Below, piece by piece: positions 51,050-60,800 of a stretch of 64,000 nt of DNA. This DNA comes from Pseudomaricurvus sp965656525 (GTDB lineage Bacteria > Pseudomonadota > Gammaproteobacteria > Pseudomonadales > Cellvibrionaceae). Position numbers and translations under genes: made by a program. Location of the stretch: assembly GCA_965656525.1 (NCBI GenBank), contig CBFHKY010000003.1:107009-171008 (forward strand), read 5' to 3'. The notes beneath the pieces are model-generated. The model was not told where the DNA came from and did no database searches. It saw nothing but the letters and a program-made list of their open reading frames with translations. Position 1 is the stretch's first letter; every line of letters starts with the position of its first letter.

Positions 51050-52090
51050 CTATACGGATTTTTCTTTTTCTTCCATCGGTAGATTGCCCACGGGGCACTC
51101 TGCAACACCAACTGTCTTACGGGTAAGCTCTTCGACATCGCGCTGAGCTTTTTCGGCATCCATTACCCATGTGCGGTAAAAATCGAACGGGCAATCGGCA
51201 ATGCCTTTATCGCCATCACCAGAGTTGTGTATGCCGGTGTAGCCACGATGTAACAATTTAAACAAATGGTTTTGCGATTGATCGTTGGCACGTGCATCAC
51301 GAATTTGGCTCACAGACAATTGCGCATATTGCACGCCCATATCTTCTTCACCACATTCACCGAGTGTGCGGCCATCAAAACCTATAAGAGCTGAGTGGCC
51401 AAAATACGAATACACACCATCGAAACCTGTTGCATTGGCTACGGCCACATAAGAATTGTTAGCCCATGCCATGGTTTTAGCCATCATAATTTGCTGCTCT
51501 TTGGCCGGATACATATAACCCTGACAACGCACAATCAACTCGGCACCCTTCATGGCACAATCACGCCAGATTTCTGGGTAGTTGCCATCATCACAAATGA
51601 TCAGGCTGATTTTTAAACCCTTGGGGCCTTCACTCACATAAGTGGTATCGCCGGGATACCAACCTTCTATGGGGCACCAAGGGATACACTTGCGATATTT
51701 CTGAACAATTTCACCTTCGTTGTTGATCAGAATCAGCGTGTTGTAGGGTGCTTTGTTTGGGTGTTCTTCATGGCGCTCACCGGTGAGTGAAAAGATGCCC
51801 CACGTATTTGCCTCTTTACACGCTGCACTAAAAATTGCCGTTTCATCACCAGGTATCGTGGCAGCCGTTGCCATCATTTCATCTGGGTCGTACATGATGC
51901 CCATGGTGCTGTATTCAGGAAACACCACCAAATCCATACCGGGCAAACCGATTTTCATGCCTTTAATCATGTCGGCGATGTTTCGTGCGTTTGCCAACAC
52001 GTCTTCTTTGGTATGCAGGCGTGGCATTTTATAATTCACTACAGCTACGCCAACGGTATCGGGGCTGCTAGAAATATCGCCGTGTCGCAT
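51050..52090 (-). CDS. amiE: Aliphatic amidase
   Basis: AmiE hydrolyses short aliphatic amides such as acetamide and propionamide to acid and ammonia. The protein has 346 residues, the same as Pseudomonas aeruginosa AmiE, and its N-terminus (MRHGDISSS, DTVGVAVVNYKMPRLHT) is nearly identical. The nitrilase-type catalytic triad is visible: Glu in VVFPEYS near 59, Lys in YRKCIPWCPIEGWYPG near 134, and Cys in ISLIICDDGNYPEIWRD near 166. It lies after the ABC transporter genes, so uptake and hydrolysis are co-expressed. Confidence 0.98.
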   Translation of the reverse strand: MRHGDISSSPDTVGVAVVNYKMPRLHTKEDVLANARNIADMIKGMKIGLPGMDLVVFPEYSTMGIMYDPDEMMATAATIPGDETAIFSAACKEANTWGIFSLTGERHEEHPNKAPYNTLILINNEGEIVQKYRKCIPWCPIEGWYPGDTTYVSEGPKGLKISLIICDDGNYPEIWRDCAMKGAELIVRCQGYMYPAKEQQIMMAKTMAWANNSYVAVANATGFDGVYSYFGHSALIGFDGRTLGECGEEDMGVQYAQLSVSQIRDARANDQSQNHLFKLLHRGYTGIHNSGDGDKGIADCPFDFYRTWVMDAEKAQRDVEELTRKTVGVAECPVGNLPMEEKEKSV

Positions 52091-52156
52091 TGGTTTCTCC
52101 TGTTACTTTTCTGTTCACCATGAACCCTTATTTTTACGGCTAAAAATAAGGGTTAC

Positions 52157-52846
52157 CTATACTGAGAGGTACGCTTTGATTTTGTCGGTATCCACATCTT
52201 CACGTAGATCTTCGTGAATAAAAGTACCTTTATCAATAACGATAATGCGATCCGCAATGGCCATCGTAAAACTCAAAACCTGCTCAGACACGATAATGGT
52301 AATATCACGAAGCTTTTTGATTTCATTCAATACATTGGCGATGTCTTTAATGATAGACGGCTGAATACCTTCAGTCGGCTCATCCAACAGTAACACTTTA
52401 GGATTGGTAACCAGTGCCCGAGCAATCGCCAGTTGTTGCTGTTGACCACCAGACAAGTTACCGCCTTTACGCTTGCGCATTTCGGCCAACACAGGGAACA
52501 GTGCATAAATATCATCAGGTATTTGTTTTAAACCCGACACTTCCATACCTGTTTCAATGTTTTCTTGAACGGTTAATGAGGGAAAGATCATTCGACCTTG
52601 GGGCACATAAGCAATGCCGTTTTCCACACGCTGAAAGCTTTCTTTCTTGGTGACGTCAACGCCATCGATCGAGATAGTGCCACCAGATGTTGGCAGCACA
52701 CCGATTAAGGATTTAAACAAAGTGGTTTTACCCATTCCATTACGACCCATAATGGCTAAGGTTTCATTTTTTGGGACATCAAAATTCAGACCGTGTATCA
52801 CCTCACTCTGGCCATAACTTACTTTCAAGTTCGATACGTTGAGCAT
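52157..52846 (-). CDS. urtE: UrtE-type ABC transporter ATPase
   Basis: The second ATP-binding subunit (LivF-like) of the urea/amide transporter, 229 residues from the ATG at 52846 (AGGA upstream); a TTG at 52864 is less likely. The Walker A is IMGRNGMGKTTLFKSLIG near 35-50, signature LSGGQQQQLAIARAL near 135, Walker B KVLLLDEPTEGIQPS near 155, and the switch His is replaced by Gln in IVSEQVL, as is usual for UrtE proteins. It is fifth in the operon, 128 bp after urtD. Confidence 0.93.
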   Translation of the reverse strand: MLNVSNLKVSYGQSEVIHGLNFDVPKNETLAIMGRNGMGKTTLFKSLIGVLPTSGGTISIDGVDVTKKESFQRVENGIAYVPQGRMIFPSLTVQENIETGMEVSGLKQIPDDIYALFPVLAEMRKRKGGNLSGGQQQQLAIARALVTNPKVLLLDEPTEGIQPSIIKDIANVLNEIKKLRDITIIVSEQVLSFTMAIADRIIVIDKGTFIHEDLREDVDTDKIKAYLSV

Positions 52847-52974
52847 GATGTTTTTCCTATTCAAACTTTATCAATCGACCAAAAAGGTTCGATAATTTTT
52901 TTGTTAAATCAGGTTGATAATAAGATTCAAGTTACTATCAACCGCCATTGATTTTTAGGTTTCAATCGCGGTGA

Positions 52975-53721
52975 TCAGTGCCCTAGATACACTTCTACTA
53001 CCTTCGGATCTTTCTGAACGCTTTCCATTTCCCCTGAAGCCAAAATTTTACCTTGGTGCAGCACTGTTACTTTATGAGCGATACGTGCTACAAACTCCAT
53101 GTCGTGCTCAATAACCAGAACTGACCGGCCTTGGCTAATACGATTAAGCAGTTCTGCTGTTTGTTCACGTTCTTTCACACTCATACCAGCAACAGGTTCA
53201 TCCAACATCAGTAGCTGGGGATCTTGAATCAGTAACATACCGATTTCTAACCATTGTTTTTGACCATGACTTAATAAGCCTGCCTCGGTATCCAATTGAT
53301 CATTCAGCATAATTTCAGTAGCGATTTCTAAAATTTTATCCGTTACTGCTTGATCACGCTTAAACATCAAAGATCCAAAAACACCACGTCCGCGAGGGTA
53401 CGATACTTCCAAGTTTTCCATCACCGATAAGTTTTCATATATAGATGGGGTCTGGAATTTTCGCCCCACACCTGCGCGAACAATGGCGTGTTCTGATAAA
53501 TTCGTCAGTTCTTTATTAAGAAACTTAATACTGCCCGAGGTGGATTTTGTTTTGCCGCAAATCAAATCTAAAACTGTTGTCTTACCGGCGCCGTTAGGGC
53601 CAATGACAACGTGTAGTTCATTTTTATCGAGATAAAAATTCAGCCCGTCTACCGCTTTGAAGCCATCAAACGATACCGTTAGATCTTCGATAGCTAAGGT
53701 AAAATTGGTGTTTGTGTCCAT
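52975..53721 (-). CDS. urtD: UrtD-type ABC transporter ATPase
   Basis: The first ATP-binding subunit (LivG-like) of the transporter, 248 residues. Walker A VVIGPNGAGKTTVLDLICG near 37-55, Q-loop GVGRKFQTPSIYENLSV, signature LLSHGQKQWLEIGMLL (the LSHGQ variant seen in UrtD proteins), Walker B LLMLDEPVAGMS, and the switch His in VLVIEHDMEFV. GGAG lies upstream of the ATG at 53721. The LSHGQ signature distinguishes it from branched-chain amino-acid LivG, which has LSxGxQ. Confidence 0.94.
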   Translation of the reverse strand: MDTNTNFTLAIEDLTVSFDGFKAVDGLNFYLDKNELHVVIGPNGAGKTTVLDLICGKTKSTSGSIKFLNKELTNLSEHAIVRAGVGRKFQTPSIYENLSVMENLEVSYPRGRGVFGSLMFKRDQAVTDKILEIATEIMLNDQLDTEAGLLSHGQKQWLEIGMLLIQDPQLLMLDEPVAGMSVKEREQTAELLNRISQGRSVLVIEHDMEFVARIAHKVTVLHQGKILASGEMESVQKDPKVVEVYLGH

Positions 53722-53767
53722 TGGTTACTCCAGTTCAGAATTCGAAATAATTAGGTGGATGACGACC

Positions 53768-54910
53768 CTATGATTTCGAAGTTTCTAATTGACCAGCTTC
53801 GATCGGCTCTTCTTTTTTACCGAAAAACTTAAAGTACTTAGTCACGTGATGATTGTAGTCTTCCCAAATTCCGGCCAAACCGTTAGGGAAAAACATAACA
53901 ACCGCAATGAACAAGCCACCCATCAAAAATAACCACAGTTCAGGGAAGGATTCTGAAAACGCCGTTTTACCAAAGTTAATTAGTAACGTTCCATAAACCG
54001 CACCAATCAGTGACATTCTTCCGCCAATGGCCGCAAAAATAACCATTTCAATCGAAGGCACAATGCCCACGAACGATGGCGACATAAAACCCACCTGCAA
54101 AGTGAACATAGCGCCACCTATGGCGGATATCATGGCCGCAAAACAGAAGATGAATATTTTAAAGTTAGCGACGTCGTAGCCAGAAAAACGTACCCGATCT
54201 TCTTTGTCTCTCATGGCCAACAACAAGCGACCAAATTTACTGGTGAGAATAAAGCGCGAAGCCACAATCACAGCGAGTAACAAGAAGGCATTAATGTAGT
54301 AAAAAATATTCTTGGCGCTGTCTGAAGTGATGTCCCAACCATTTAAAGTACGCAGGTCGGTAATACCATTGATACCACCTGTCAGGCCTTGTTGACCCAC
54401 GATTAATACCGTCAGGATCACTGAAATCACCTGCGTGATAATGGCAAAGTAAACACCGCCCACTCGACGCTTAAACATCGCGGCACCAATCAGGTAAGCA
54501 AAAATGGTGGGTAATACCAAAATAGCGATCAGGGTGAATGTGAAGCTGTTGAACGGTTCCCAAAACCATGGCAAAGCTGTCAGCTGGTTCCAGTCCATAA
54601 AGTCTGGAATACCAGGTGTGGATTGGATTGATGTGTTTTCCGGCGATGAAGCTTCTAGCTTCAGAAACATGGCCATGCAGTAACCGCCGATACCAAAGAA
54701 AATACCTTGTCCCAAGCTCAGTGTGCCGCCGTAGCCCCATAACAACACAAGGCTGACGGCTGCAAATGCGTAAGTGAGATACTTACCTACCAAATTTAAA
54801 CGGAAGGAATCCAAAAACATGGGAAAGACAACTAAGATAAGAGCAGCAATGATGGCAAACCCCACTACTCCACTTTTACCGCCCATTAATCTATCGGTGA
54901 AAAAATTCAT
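53768..54910 (-). CDS. urtC: UrtC-type ABC transporter permease
   Basis: A LivM-like inner-membrane permease, 380 residues from the ATG at 54910 (GGAG upstream); the TTG at 54922 is inside that ribosome site. About nine membrane helices are visible, with YGGTLSLGQGIFFGIGGYCM near 60-80, VGGVYFAIITQVISVIL, the NGITDL loop, and the C-terminal coupling helix region RDKEDRVRFSGYD near 245. It is third in the operon. The C-terminal tail is polar. Confidence 0.92.
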   Translation of the reverse strand: MNFFTDRLMGGKSGVVGFAIIAALILVVFPMFLDSFRLNLVGKYLTYAFAAVSLVLLWGYGGTLSLGQGIFFGIGGYCMAMFLKLEASSPENTSIQSTPGIPDFMDWNQLTALPWFWEPFNSFTFTLIAILVLPTIFAYLIGAAMFKRRVGGVYFAIITQVISVILTVLIVGQQGLTGGINGITDLRTLNGWDITSDSAKNIFYYINAFLLLAVIVASRFILTSKFGRLLLAMRDKEDRVRFSGYDVANFKIFIFCFAAMISAIGGAMFTLQVGFMSPSFVGIVPSIEMVIFAAIGGRMSLIGAVYGTLLINFGKTAFSESFPELWLFLMGGLFIAVVMFFPNGLAGIWEDYNHHVTKYFKFFGKKEEPIEAGQLETSKS

Positions 54911-54999
54911 AAGACACTCCAATTACTACATCGGGCCAATAACTTTATTGGGGTACTGCTGTTGGCGCACGGCATTCAGCATTTGTTAAAAAGGTGGCC

Positions 55000-56022
55000 T
55001 TAGCGGCGCACCTTACTCGCAAACAAACCTTCTGGACGGAACATCAAAATGATGACCAGTGTTAACAGCGTATACACTTTCGCCATAGAGCCACTGATGA
55101 AGAACTCCAGAATTGATTGCGCTTGGGCGATGGAAAATGCTGAGGCAATGGTTCCAAAAAGACTGGCCGCGCCACCAAAAACCACCACCATAAAGGTATC
55201 GACGATATACAACGTGCCTGTGGTTGGCCCAGTGGATGCGATGGTGGTAAATGCGGCACCTGCAATGCCGGCAATGCCGCAACCTAAAGCAAAGGTGTAG
55301 CGATCAACTTTTTTGGTATTGATACCAACCGCGCCACTCATGACACGATTTTGTGTGGTCGCTCGTACACGCAAGCCCCAGCTGGATTTGAACATCAGGT
55401 AGAACACACCCAAGGTGACAGCGGCGGTTAAGCCCAAGACGAACATACCGTTAATGGGGATATCGATCATATCGGTTGGCTGCATAGAGCCCATTAACCA
55501 ATCGGGTAATGTTGGGCTCACTTCGCGAGCGCCAAAAATAGAACGGTAAGATTGCTGCATGATAAGGCTCAAGCCCCAAGTCGCTAGCAATGTATCCAGT
55601 GGACGTTTGTACAAATGCCGAATCAGCGCCCANNNNNNNNNNNNNNNNNNNNNNNNNNNNNNNNNNNNNNNNNNNNNNNNNNNNNNNNNNNNNNNNNNNN
55701 NNNNNNNNNNNNNNNNNNNNNNNNNNNNNNNNTCTGCTAAATACCCCAAGGCACCCGCTACAAGGAAGGCCACAAAAATGGAGAACACAAAGTAGTAAGG
55801 CATTAATGAAGGTAAGTATTGTTCGGTCAGTACTGAAATCAAATACGTGGTGTAGGCACCGGCTGCCATAAACTCGCCGTGGGCCATGTTGATGACCCCC
55901 ATCTGTCCAAAAATAATGGCAAGGCCTAAGGCCATCAGCAGCAAAACGCTGAATAAGCTGATACCAGCAAACCCTTGCATTGCAAAGATTGCCATCAACT
56001 CGCTGCTCGAATATTCGCCCAT
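55000..56022 (-). CDS. urtB: UrtB-type ABC transporter permease (interrupted by assembly gap)
   Basis: A LivH-like inner-membrane permease. The frame stays open across 100 Ns (55633-55732). The left part ends ...VAGALGYLA and the right part resumes WALIRHLYKRPLDTLLATWG, which in relatives are close together, so the true gap is probably short and 34 unknown residues is an artefact of the N placeholder. Landmarks are GLAIIFGQMGVINMAHGEFM near 35-55, TQNRVMSGAVGINTKKVDR and the final EGLFASKVRR. It is second in the operon, 205 bp after urtA. Confidence 0.88.
   Translation of the reverse strand: MGEYSSSELMAIFAMQGFAGISLFSVLLLMALGLAIIFGQMGVINMAHGEFMAAGAYTTYLISVLTEQYLPSLMPYYFVFSIFVAFLVAGALGYLAXXXXXXXXXXXXXXXXXXXXXXXXXXXXXXXXXXWALIRHLYKRPLDTLLATWGLSLIMQQSYRSIFGAREVSPTLPDWLMGSMQPTDMIDIPINGMFVLGLTAAVTLGVFYLMFKSSWGLRVRATTQNRVMSGAVGINTKKVDRYTFALGCGIAGIAGAAFTTIASTGPTTGTLYIVDTFMVVVFGGAASLFGTIASAFSIAQAQSILEFFISGSMAKVYTLLTLVIILMFRPEGLFASKVRR
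55633..55732. other. Assembly gap of 100 Ns
   Basis: Exactly 100 unknown bases within urtB, the usual placeholder for a gap of unknown size joining two contigs. Confidence 0.98.
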
Positions 56023-56227
56023 GATGAAGTCTCCGAAAGTCGATCAACAGAGAGTGAAAGGGTTCACTCTTTTTATGAAAACTGAGCTGTCTGTAAAAGT
56101 GATCGGTTGCTACATCGATCCGTTTGTATCTGTAAACTGAAGAGCCAACATCCGTGTTGGCATTCACTGCTTCAAATCCTTTGGGTTTTGCTAGATAACG
56201 TTTGTATCAATGGTTCGATACTGAAAC

Positions 56228-57493
56228 TTATTGGTAACCGGCTGGGAATGGATCTGGCTCGATCAGGTCAGAGGTGTATACCACTTCCGCCTGGCCATCT
56301 TTCTTCCACATACCTACACGAGCCTTGCTCCATAGGTGGTGGTTGGGGTGCAGTTTCACATAGCCTTCTGGCGCTGTGGTCAGCTCGATGTCACCTTCTT
56401 CAGAGGCAGCAACCACTTTATCCACATCGAAAGAACCGGCTTTCTCAACAGCGGCCTTCCACAACCAAGGACCTAAGTAAGCGGCTTGAGTTACGTCACC
56501 GATCACACTGTCTTCGCCCCACATTTCTTTAAACGCTTTTACAAACGCCACGTTGTTGGGGTTATCTTGGCTCTGGAAGTACTTCATTACAGAGTAGAAA
56601 CCTTCTAGGTTTTCACCGCCAATACCCAATACTTCATCTTCGGTTACAGAAATGGTCAACAGGGTTTGTTTGTCAGCAGTGATACCAGCCGCTTTCAGCT
56701 GTTTGAACCAGGCAACGTTAGAACCACCTACAACAGCAGCGTAGATAACGTCAGGTTTTTTCAGACGGATTTTGTTAATAACAGAACCGAACTGAGTGTT
56801 ACCCAGTGGCTTGTACTCTTCACCAACAACTTTACCGCCCAGTACGTTTTCAATGTGCTTACGAGCAATCTTCATTGAAGTACGTGGCCAGATGTAATCA
56901 GAACCAATCAAGTAGAAAGTCTTAGCGTCTTTTTCTTTAGCAACCCAATTCAGGCCATCAAGAATTTGCTGTGTGGCTTCCTGACCGGTATAGATCACGT
57001 TTTTAGACTGCTCTAACCCTTCATAAAACGTTGGGTAATACAGCAGGCCATTTTCTTTTTCGAACACTGGCAGTGCCGCTTTACGTGACGCGGAAGTCCA
57101 GCAACCGAAAACGGCAGCAACGTTGTCTTTTACCAAAAGCTTACGGCTTTTCTCGGCAAAAGTAGGCCAGTCACTGGCGCCATCTTCTTGGATGATTTTG
57201 ATTTGACGGCCCAAAATGCCGCCGCTTTCATTGATTTGCTTGATGGCCAGCTTCTCGGCTTCCTGTGCGCCGGTTTCACTGATTGCCATAGTTCCGGTCA
57301 GTGAATGAAGAATACCAACGGTTACGGTGTCGTCAGTTACGGCTAAGCCAGTCGTGTTTACTTCTGCGTAAGTGGCTTGCGAGGCCAGCATAAGCCCAGC
57401 AAGAGGTGCGGCAATCGCATTGAATAGGTGGCGGCGAACCCACGAGCCTTTCGGGCTGTTGGTTTGGCCTCGTTGATGAGAACTGTCTCGCAT
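56228..57493 (-). CDS. urtA: UrtA/FmdD-type substrate-binding protein for urea or short-chain amides
   Basis: A periplasmic binding protein of 421 residues that feeds the UrtBCDE transporter. The N-terminus has a long leader with a twin-arginine-like VRRHLFNAIAAPLAGLML and a cleavage region SQATYA. The mature protein shows the Peripla_BP_5 core VTVGILHSLTGTMAISETG, FGCWTSASRKAALPVFE, GLLYYPTFYEGLEQSKNVIY and TGQEATQQILDGL, all typical of UrtA and FmdD. With amiE in the same operon and fmdA nearby, amides are at least as likely as urea. AGGAG lies upstream of the ATG at 57493. Confidence 0.93.
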   Translation of the reverse strand: MRDSSHQRGQTNSPKGSWVRRHLFNAIAAPLAGLMLASQATYAEVNTTGLAVTDDTVTVGILHSLTGTMAISETGAQEAEKLAIKQINESGGILGRQIKIIQEDGASDWPTFAEKSRKLLVKDNVAAVFGCWTSASRKAALPVFEKENGLLYYPTFYEGLEQSKNVIYTGQEATQQILDGLNWVAKEKDAKTFYLIGSDYIWPRTSMKIARKHIENVLGGKVVGEEYKPLGNTQFGSVINKIRLKKPDVIYAAVVGGSNVAWFKQLKAAGITADKQTLLTISVTEDEVLGIGGENLEGFYSVMKYFQSQDNPNNVAFVKAFKEMWGEDSVIGDVTQAAYLGPWLWKAAVEKAGSFDVDKVVAASEEGDIELTTAPEGYVKLHPNHHLWSKARVGMWKKDGQAEVVYTSDLIEPDPFPAGYQ

Positions 57494-57571
57494 GGTCTTC
57501 TCTCCTAGAGGTTAGTAATGCCAGTCCAGTTTCCCGACTTGCAACAAAACAGACCATTCGCCATGTGTTCA

Positions 57572-57598
57572 TTTCGTTTATGTTAATTGACGTATACC
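57572..57598 (-). promoter_or_regulatory. Motif shared with the fmdA upstream region (copy 2)
   Basis: GGTATACGTCAAT (57598-57586 on minus) followed by TAACATAAACGAAA in the same order as at fmdA, with 23 of 27 bases matching. It lies 80-105 bases upstream of urtA, a normal activator position. Confidence 0.6.
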
Positions 57599-57714
57599 TG
57601 AAATAACTCAAGGCAGGTAAGTTATATGTTCATTAATCGTGGTGAATTAACTTAGCTTCCTGTACAAGGGTGTAAGAGGCTATGAAGGATTAGCAATTCG
57701 GTAAGGAGACGAGC

Positions 57715-57750
57715 AAAAAATAACCCGTATCGCCAGCCATCAGCGATACG
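57715..57750 (-). terminator. Terminator-like hairpin facing urtA
   Basis: On the minus strand CGTATCGC (57750-57743) pairs with GCGATACG (57733-57726), loop of nine, then GGTTATTTTTT. It has the form of an intrinsic terminator but lies upstream of urtA with no minus-strand gene before it. Confidence 0.7.
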
Positions 57751-57843
57751 GTGACCCGTGTACCAGAGGCCGAAGATGTTAAAGAGCGTTAACGACACCC
57801 CACGGAAACCCCGTCTCAGTGGTTGCGTGGGAGGGCTTATACC

Positions 57844-60800
57844 GTGACGCCGCAACAACAAGTTTTTCGAGTACGGCGCAATTACAATCGCTGGGTCGCG
57901 AACGAAACCCTAGAGGATTACGCCCTACGCTTTACCGCCAAAAAGGCCCGACGCTGGAGCGCCACCCGCGTTTCACAGACGGCACTGGGGGCAATCTCTT
58001 TTTTAGCATTAGAAGCCATTGGCGGTGCCATCACCCTGAGTCATGGGTTTGTTAATGCGGTCGCCGCCATTTTGGTGGTTGGCGCCATCATCTTCCTGAC
58101 GGCCATTCCAATTTGCTACCACGCGGCTAAGCAAGGCGTAGATATCGACCTGCTGACCCGAGGTGCCGGATTTGGCTATATCGGCTCTACCGTTACCTCG
58201 CTGATTTACGCCAGTTTCACCTTTATCTTCTTTGCCTTAGAGGCCGCGATTTTGGCTCTGGCATTACAGCTCACGCTCAACATGCCACTGTACTTGGGCT
58301 ATTTCATCAGTGCTGTGATCGTCATTCCTTTGGTGACACACGGCATCACGTTGATCAGCCGCTTCCAAGTCTGGACACAACCTATATGGCTAGTGCTGCA
58401 ATTATTACCGCTCATTTGTATTGCGTTTCAATCGGACGATGCCATTGATCTGTGGGTAAACTATACCCCTACTGATGCCGCACCCAGTTTTAACCTAATG
58501 GCTTTTGGTGCCGCATCGGCGGTCGTATTTTCATTGATTGCACAAGTGGGTGAGCAAGTGGATTTTCTGCGTTTTATGCCAACGCAAGAAAAACCCACTG
58601 CACGCTGGTGGAGCGCACTTATCTTGGGTGGCCCAGGTTGGATTATCAGTGGCACTATCAAGATTTTGATTGGCTCTTTCTTGGCGGTGTTGGCCATCAG
58701 TCATGGTGTGAGTCTCGCTGAGGCCACAGACCCCAACCACATGTACTTAACCGCTTTCGGCTATGTCACATCATCCCCCGAGTTAATGCTGTTGCTCACC
58801 GGCACATTTGTGGTGCTATCGCAGTTGAAAATTAACGTAACCAACGCCTATGCCGGCTCTATCGCTTGGTCTAACTTCTTTTCACGCTTAACCCACAATC
58901 ACCCCGGCCGAGTAGTCTGGCTAGTCTTTAATGTGGCCATCGCACTGATGCTGATGGAGCTGGGTATTTATCGGGTATTGGAAGAGATTCTATCGGTCTA
59001 TTCCATTGTCGCATTAGCTTGGGTAGGCACATTGGTTGTGGACTTGGTGATCAACAAACCTCTGGGGCTGCGCCCAGCAACAATGGTGTTCCAGCGCGCG
59101 CACTTGTACGACATCAACCCGGTGGGCGTTGGCTCTATGATCATCGCTTCGGCCATGGGGTTTGTTTCTCTTAGCGGCCTGCTCGGAGAAACCGCTCAGG
59201 CATTGTCTTCCTTCGTTGCTCTGGGCTGCTGCTTTATCTGCGCGCCATTTATTGCCTTTGTCACTAAGGGCAAATACTACGTAGCCCGTGAACCCGTCAT
59301 CATCAGTGATGCCCCGACCCATCGCTGTTGCATTTGCGAACATCACTTTGAAAGCGAAGATATGACGCACTGCCCCGCGTATTCGGGCCCCATCTGTTCT
59401 TTGTGCTGTACGCTGGATAGCCGGTGCCATGACATGTGCAAAACCAACTCCCGCTTTTCTGAGCAAATCGCAGGAGTACTCAGTGCACTTTTACCCAAGC
59501 ACTGGGTCAGAAGCCTAAACAGTCGCGTGGGTCACTTTATCGGGCTCTTCTTGTTTGCTGGGTTGGTAATGGCCGCTGTGTTGTCGCTGGTATACTTCCA
59601 GCTGACACTGGATTCTGAGACGGCAGCGATGCCAATCCAAACCGCACTGATGAATGTGTTCTACATTTTGTTGATTGTCTGCGGTGTCGCCGCGTGGATC
59701 TACACGCTTACCCACGAAAGCCGCCGCTTTTCCCAAGAAGAAACCCTGCATCAGACAGAGCTTTTGGTGAACGAAATTGAAGCCCACAAACGGACAGATC
59801 TGCAACTGCAAAAATCCATGCAGATTGCCGAATCCGCCAACGCGGCCAAAAGTCGTTACTTAACCGGAATCAGTCACGAGTTACGTTCACCTCTCAATGC
59901 CATTATGGGTTATGCACAGTTGCTGGATAAAGCCCCAGACATTCCCATGAAGCGTCGCGAAGCCTTGAGCATCATTCGCCGCAGCAGCGAGTATCTGTCC
60001 GATTTGATTGAAGGCCTGCTGGACATTTCCCGCATTGAAGCCGGGCGACTTGAACTCGATATGACCGAGGTAGATCTTGGCGCACTGCTGGATCAACTGG
60101 TCAGTATGTTTCGCTTGCAAGCGCAGGCAAAAGGCATCGAGTTCAAATTTGATCGCCTGACACCGCTGCCACAGACGGTGCGCGCGGATGAAAAACGCCT
60201 GCGCCAGATCTTGATCAACCTGCTGTCTAACGCCATCAAATACACCCATACTGGTGAAGTTCATTTCACCGTGAGTTATCGCAGCCTAGTTGCAGAGTTT
60301 ATCGTCCAGGATTCTGGTGTTGGGATCGATAATGACGACTTGGAATTGATATTCAGACCCTTTGAGCGGGTCCGGAAATCTGGTGAACCCCATGTCGCAG
60401 GCACGGGCCTTGGCCTGACCATCACCCGTTTGCTGACTGAAATCATGGGCGGTGACCTCTCAGTAAAAAGTACGCTGGGCGAAGGCAGCCGATTTAAGCT
60501 CAACTTGCTGCTTTCGAGCACCACGAAGCTGGCCTCGCAAACCCCGCAAGACAGAGATGTTCTGGGGTACCACGGGCCCGTTAAGACCGTATTTATTGTG
60601 GATGATGAACCCACTCACCGCAGCCTGCTGCACGACCTGCTAGAACCACTGGGGTTTCATATTGTGCAAGCGCCCGATGGGCCAACGTGTTTAGACATGC
60701 TGCAACACAGCGATAAAAGTCCCGACCTGTTCCTGTTGGATATTTCCATGCCAGGGATGAGCGGCTGGGAGCTGGCCTACGCCTTGCGTCAGCGCGTACC

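Larger units (their letters stand above)
57494..57843. other. Divergent urtA / histidine-kinase intergenic region
   Basis: 350 bases that separate the uptake operon from its presumed sensor. Nearest urtA is the shared motif (57572-57598). Further out is a minus-strand terminator-like hairpin (57715-57750). A GGGAGGG ribosome site precedes the kinase GTG. I find no sigma-54 promoter and no small gene. Confidence 0.6.

Noticed and set aside
57530..57560. Sigma-54 promoter upstream of urtA (TGG...TTGCA on the minus strand)
   Set aside because: The GG and GC elements are one base too far apart for the -24/-12 rule, and no enhancer-binding regulator is encoded nearby.
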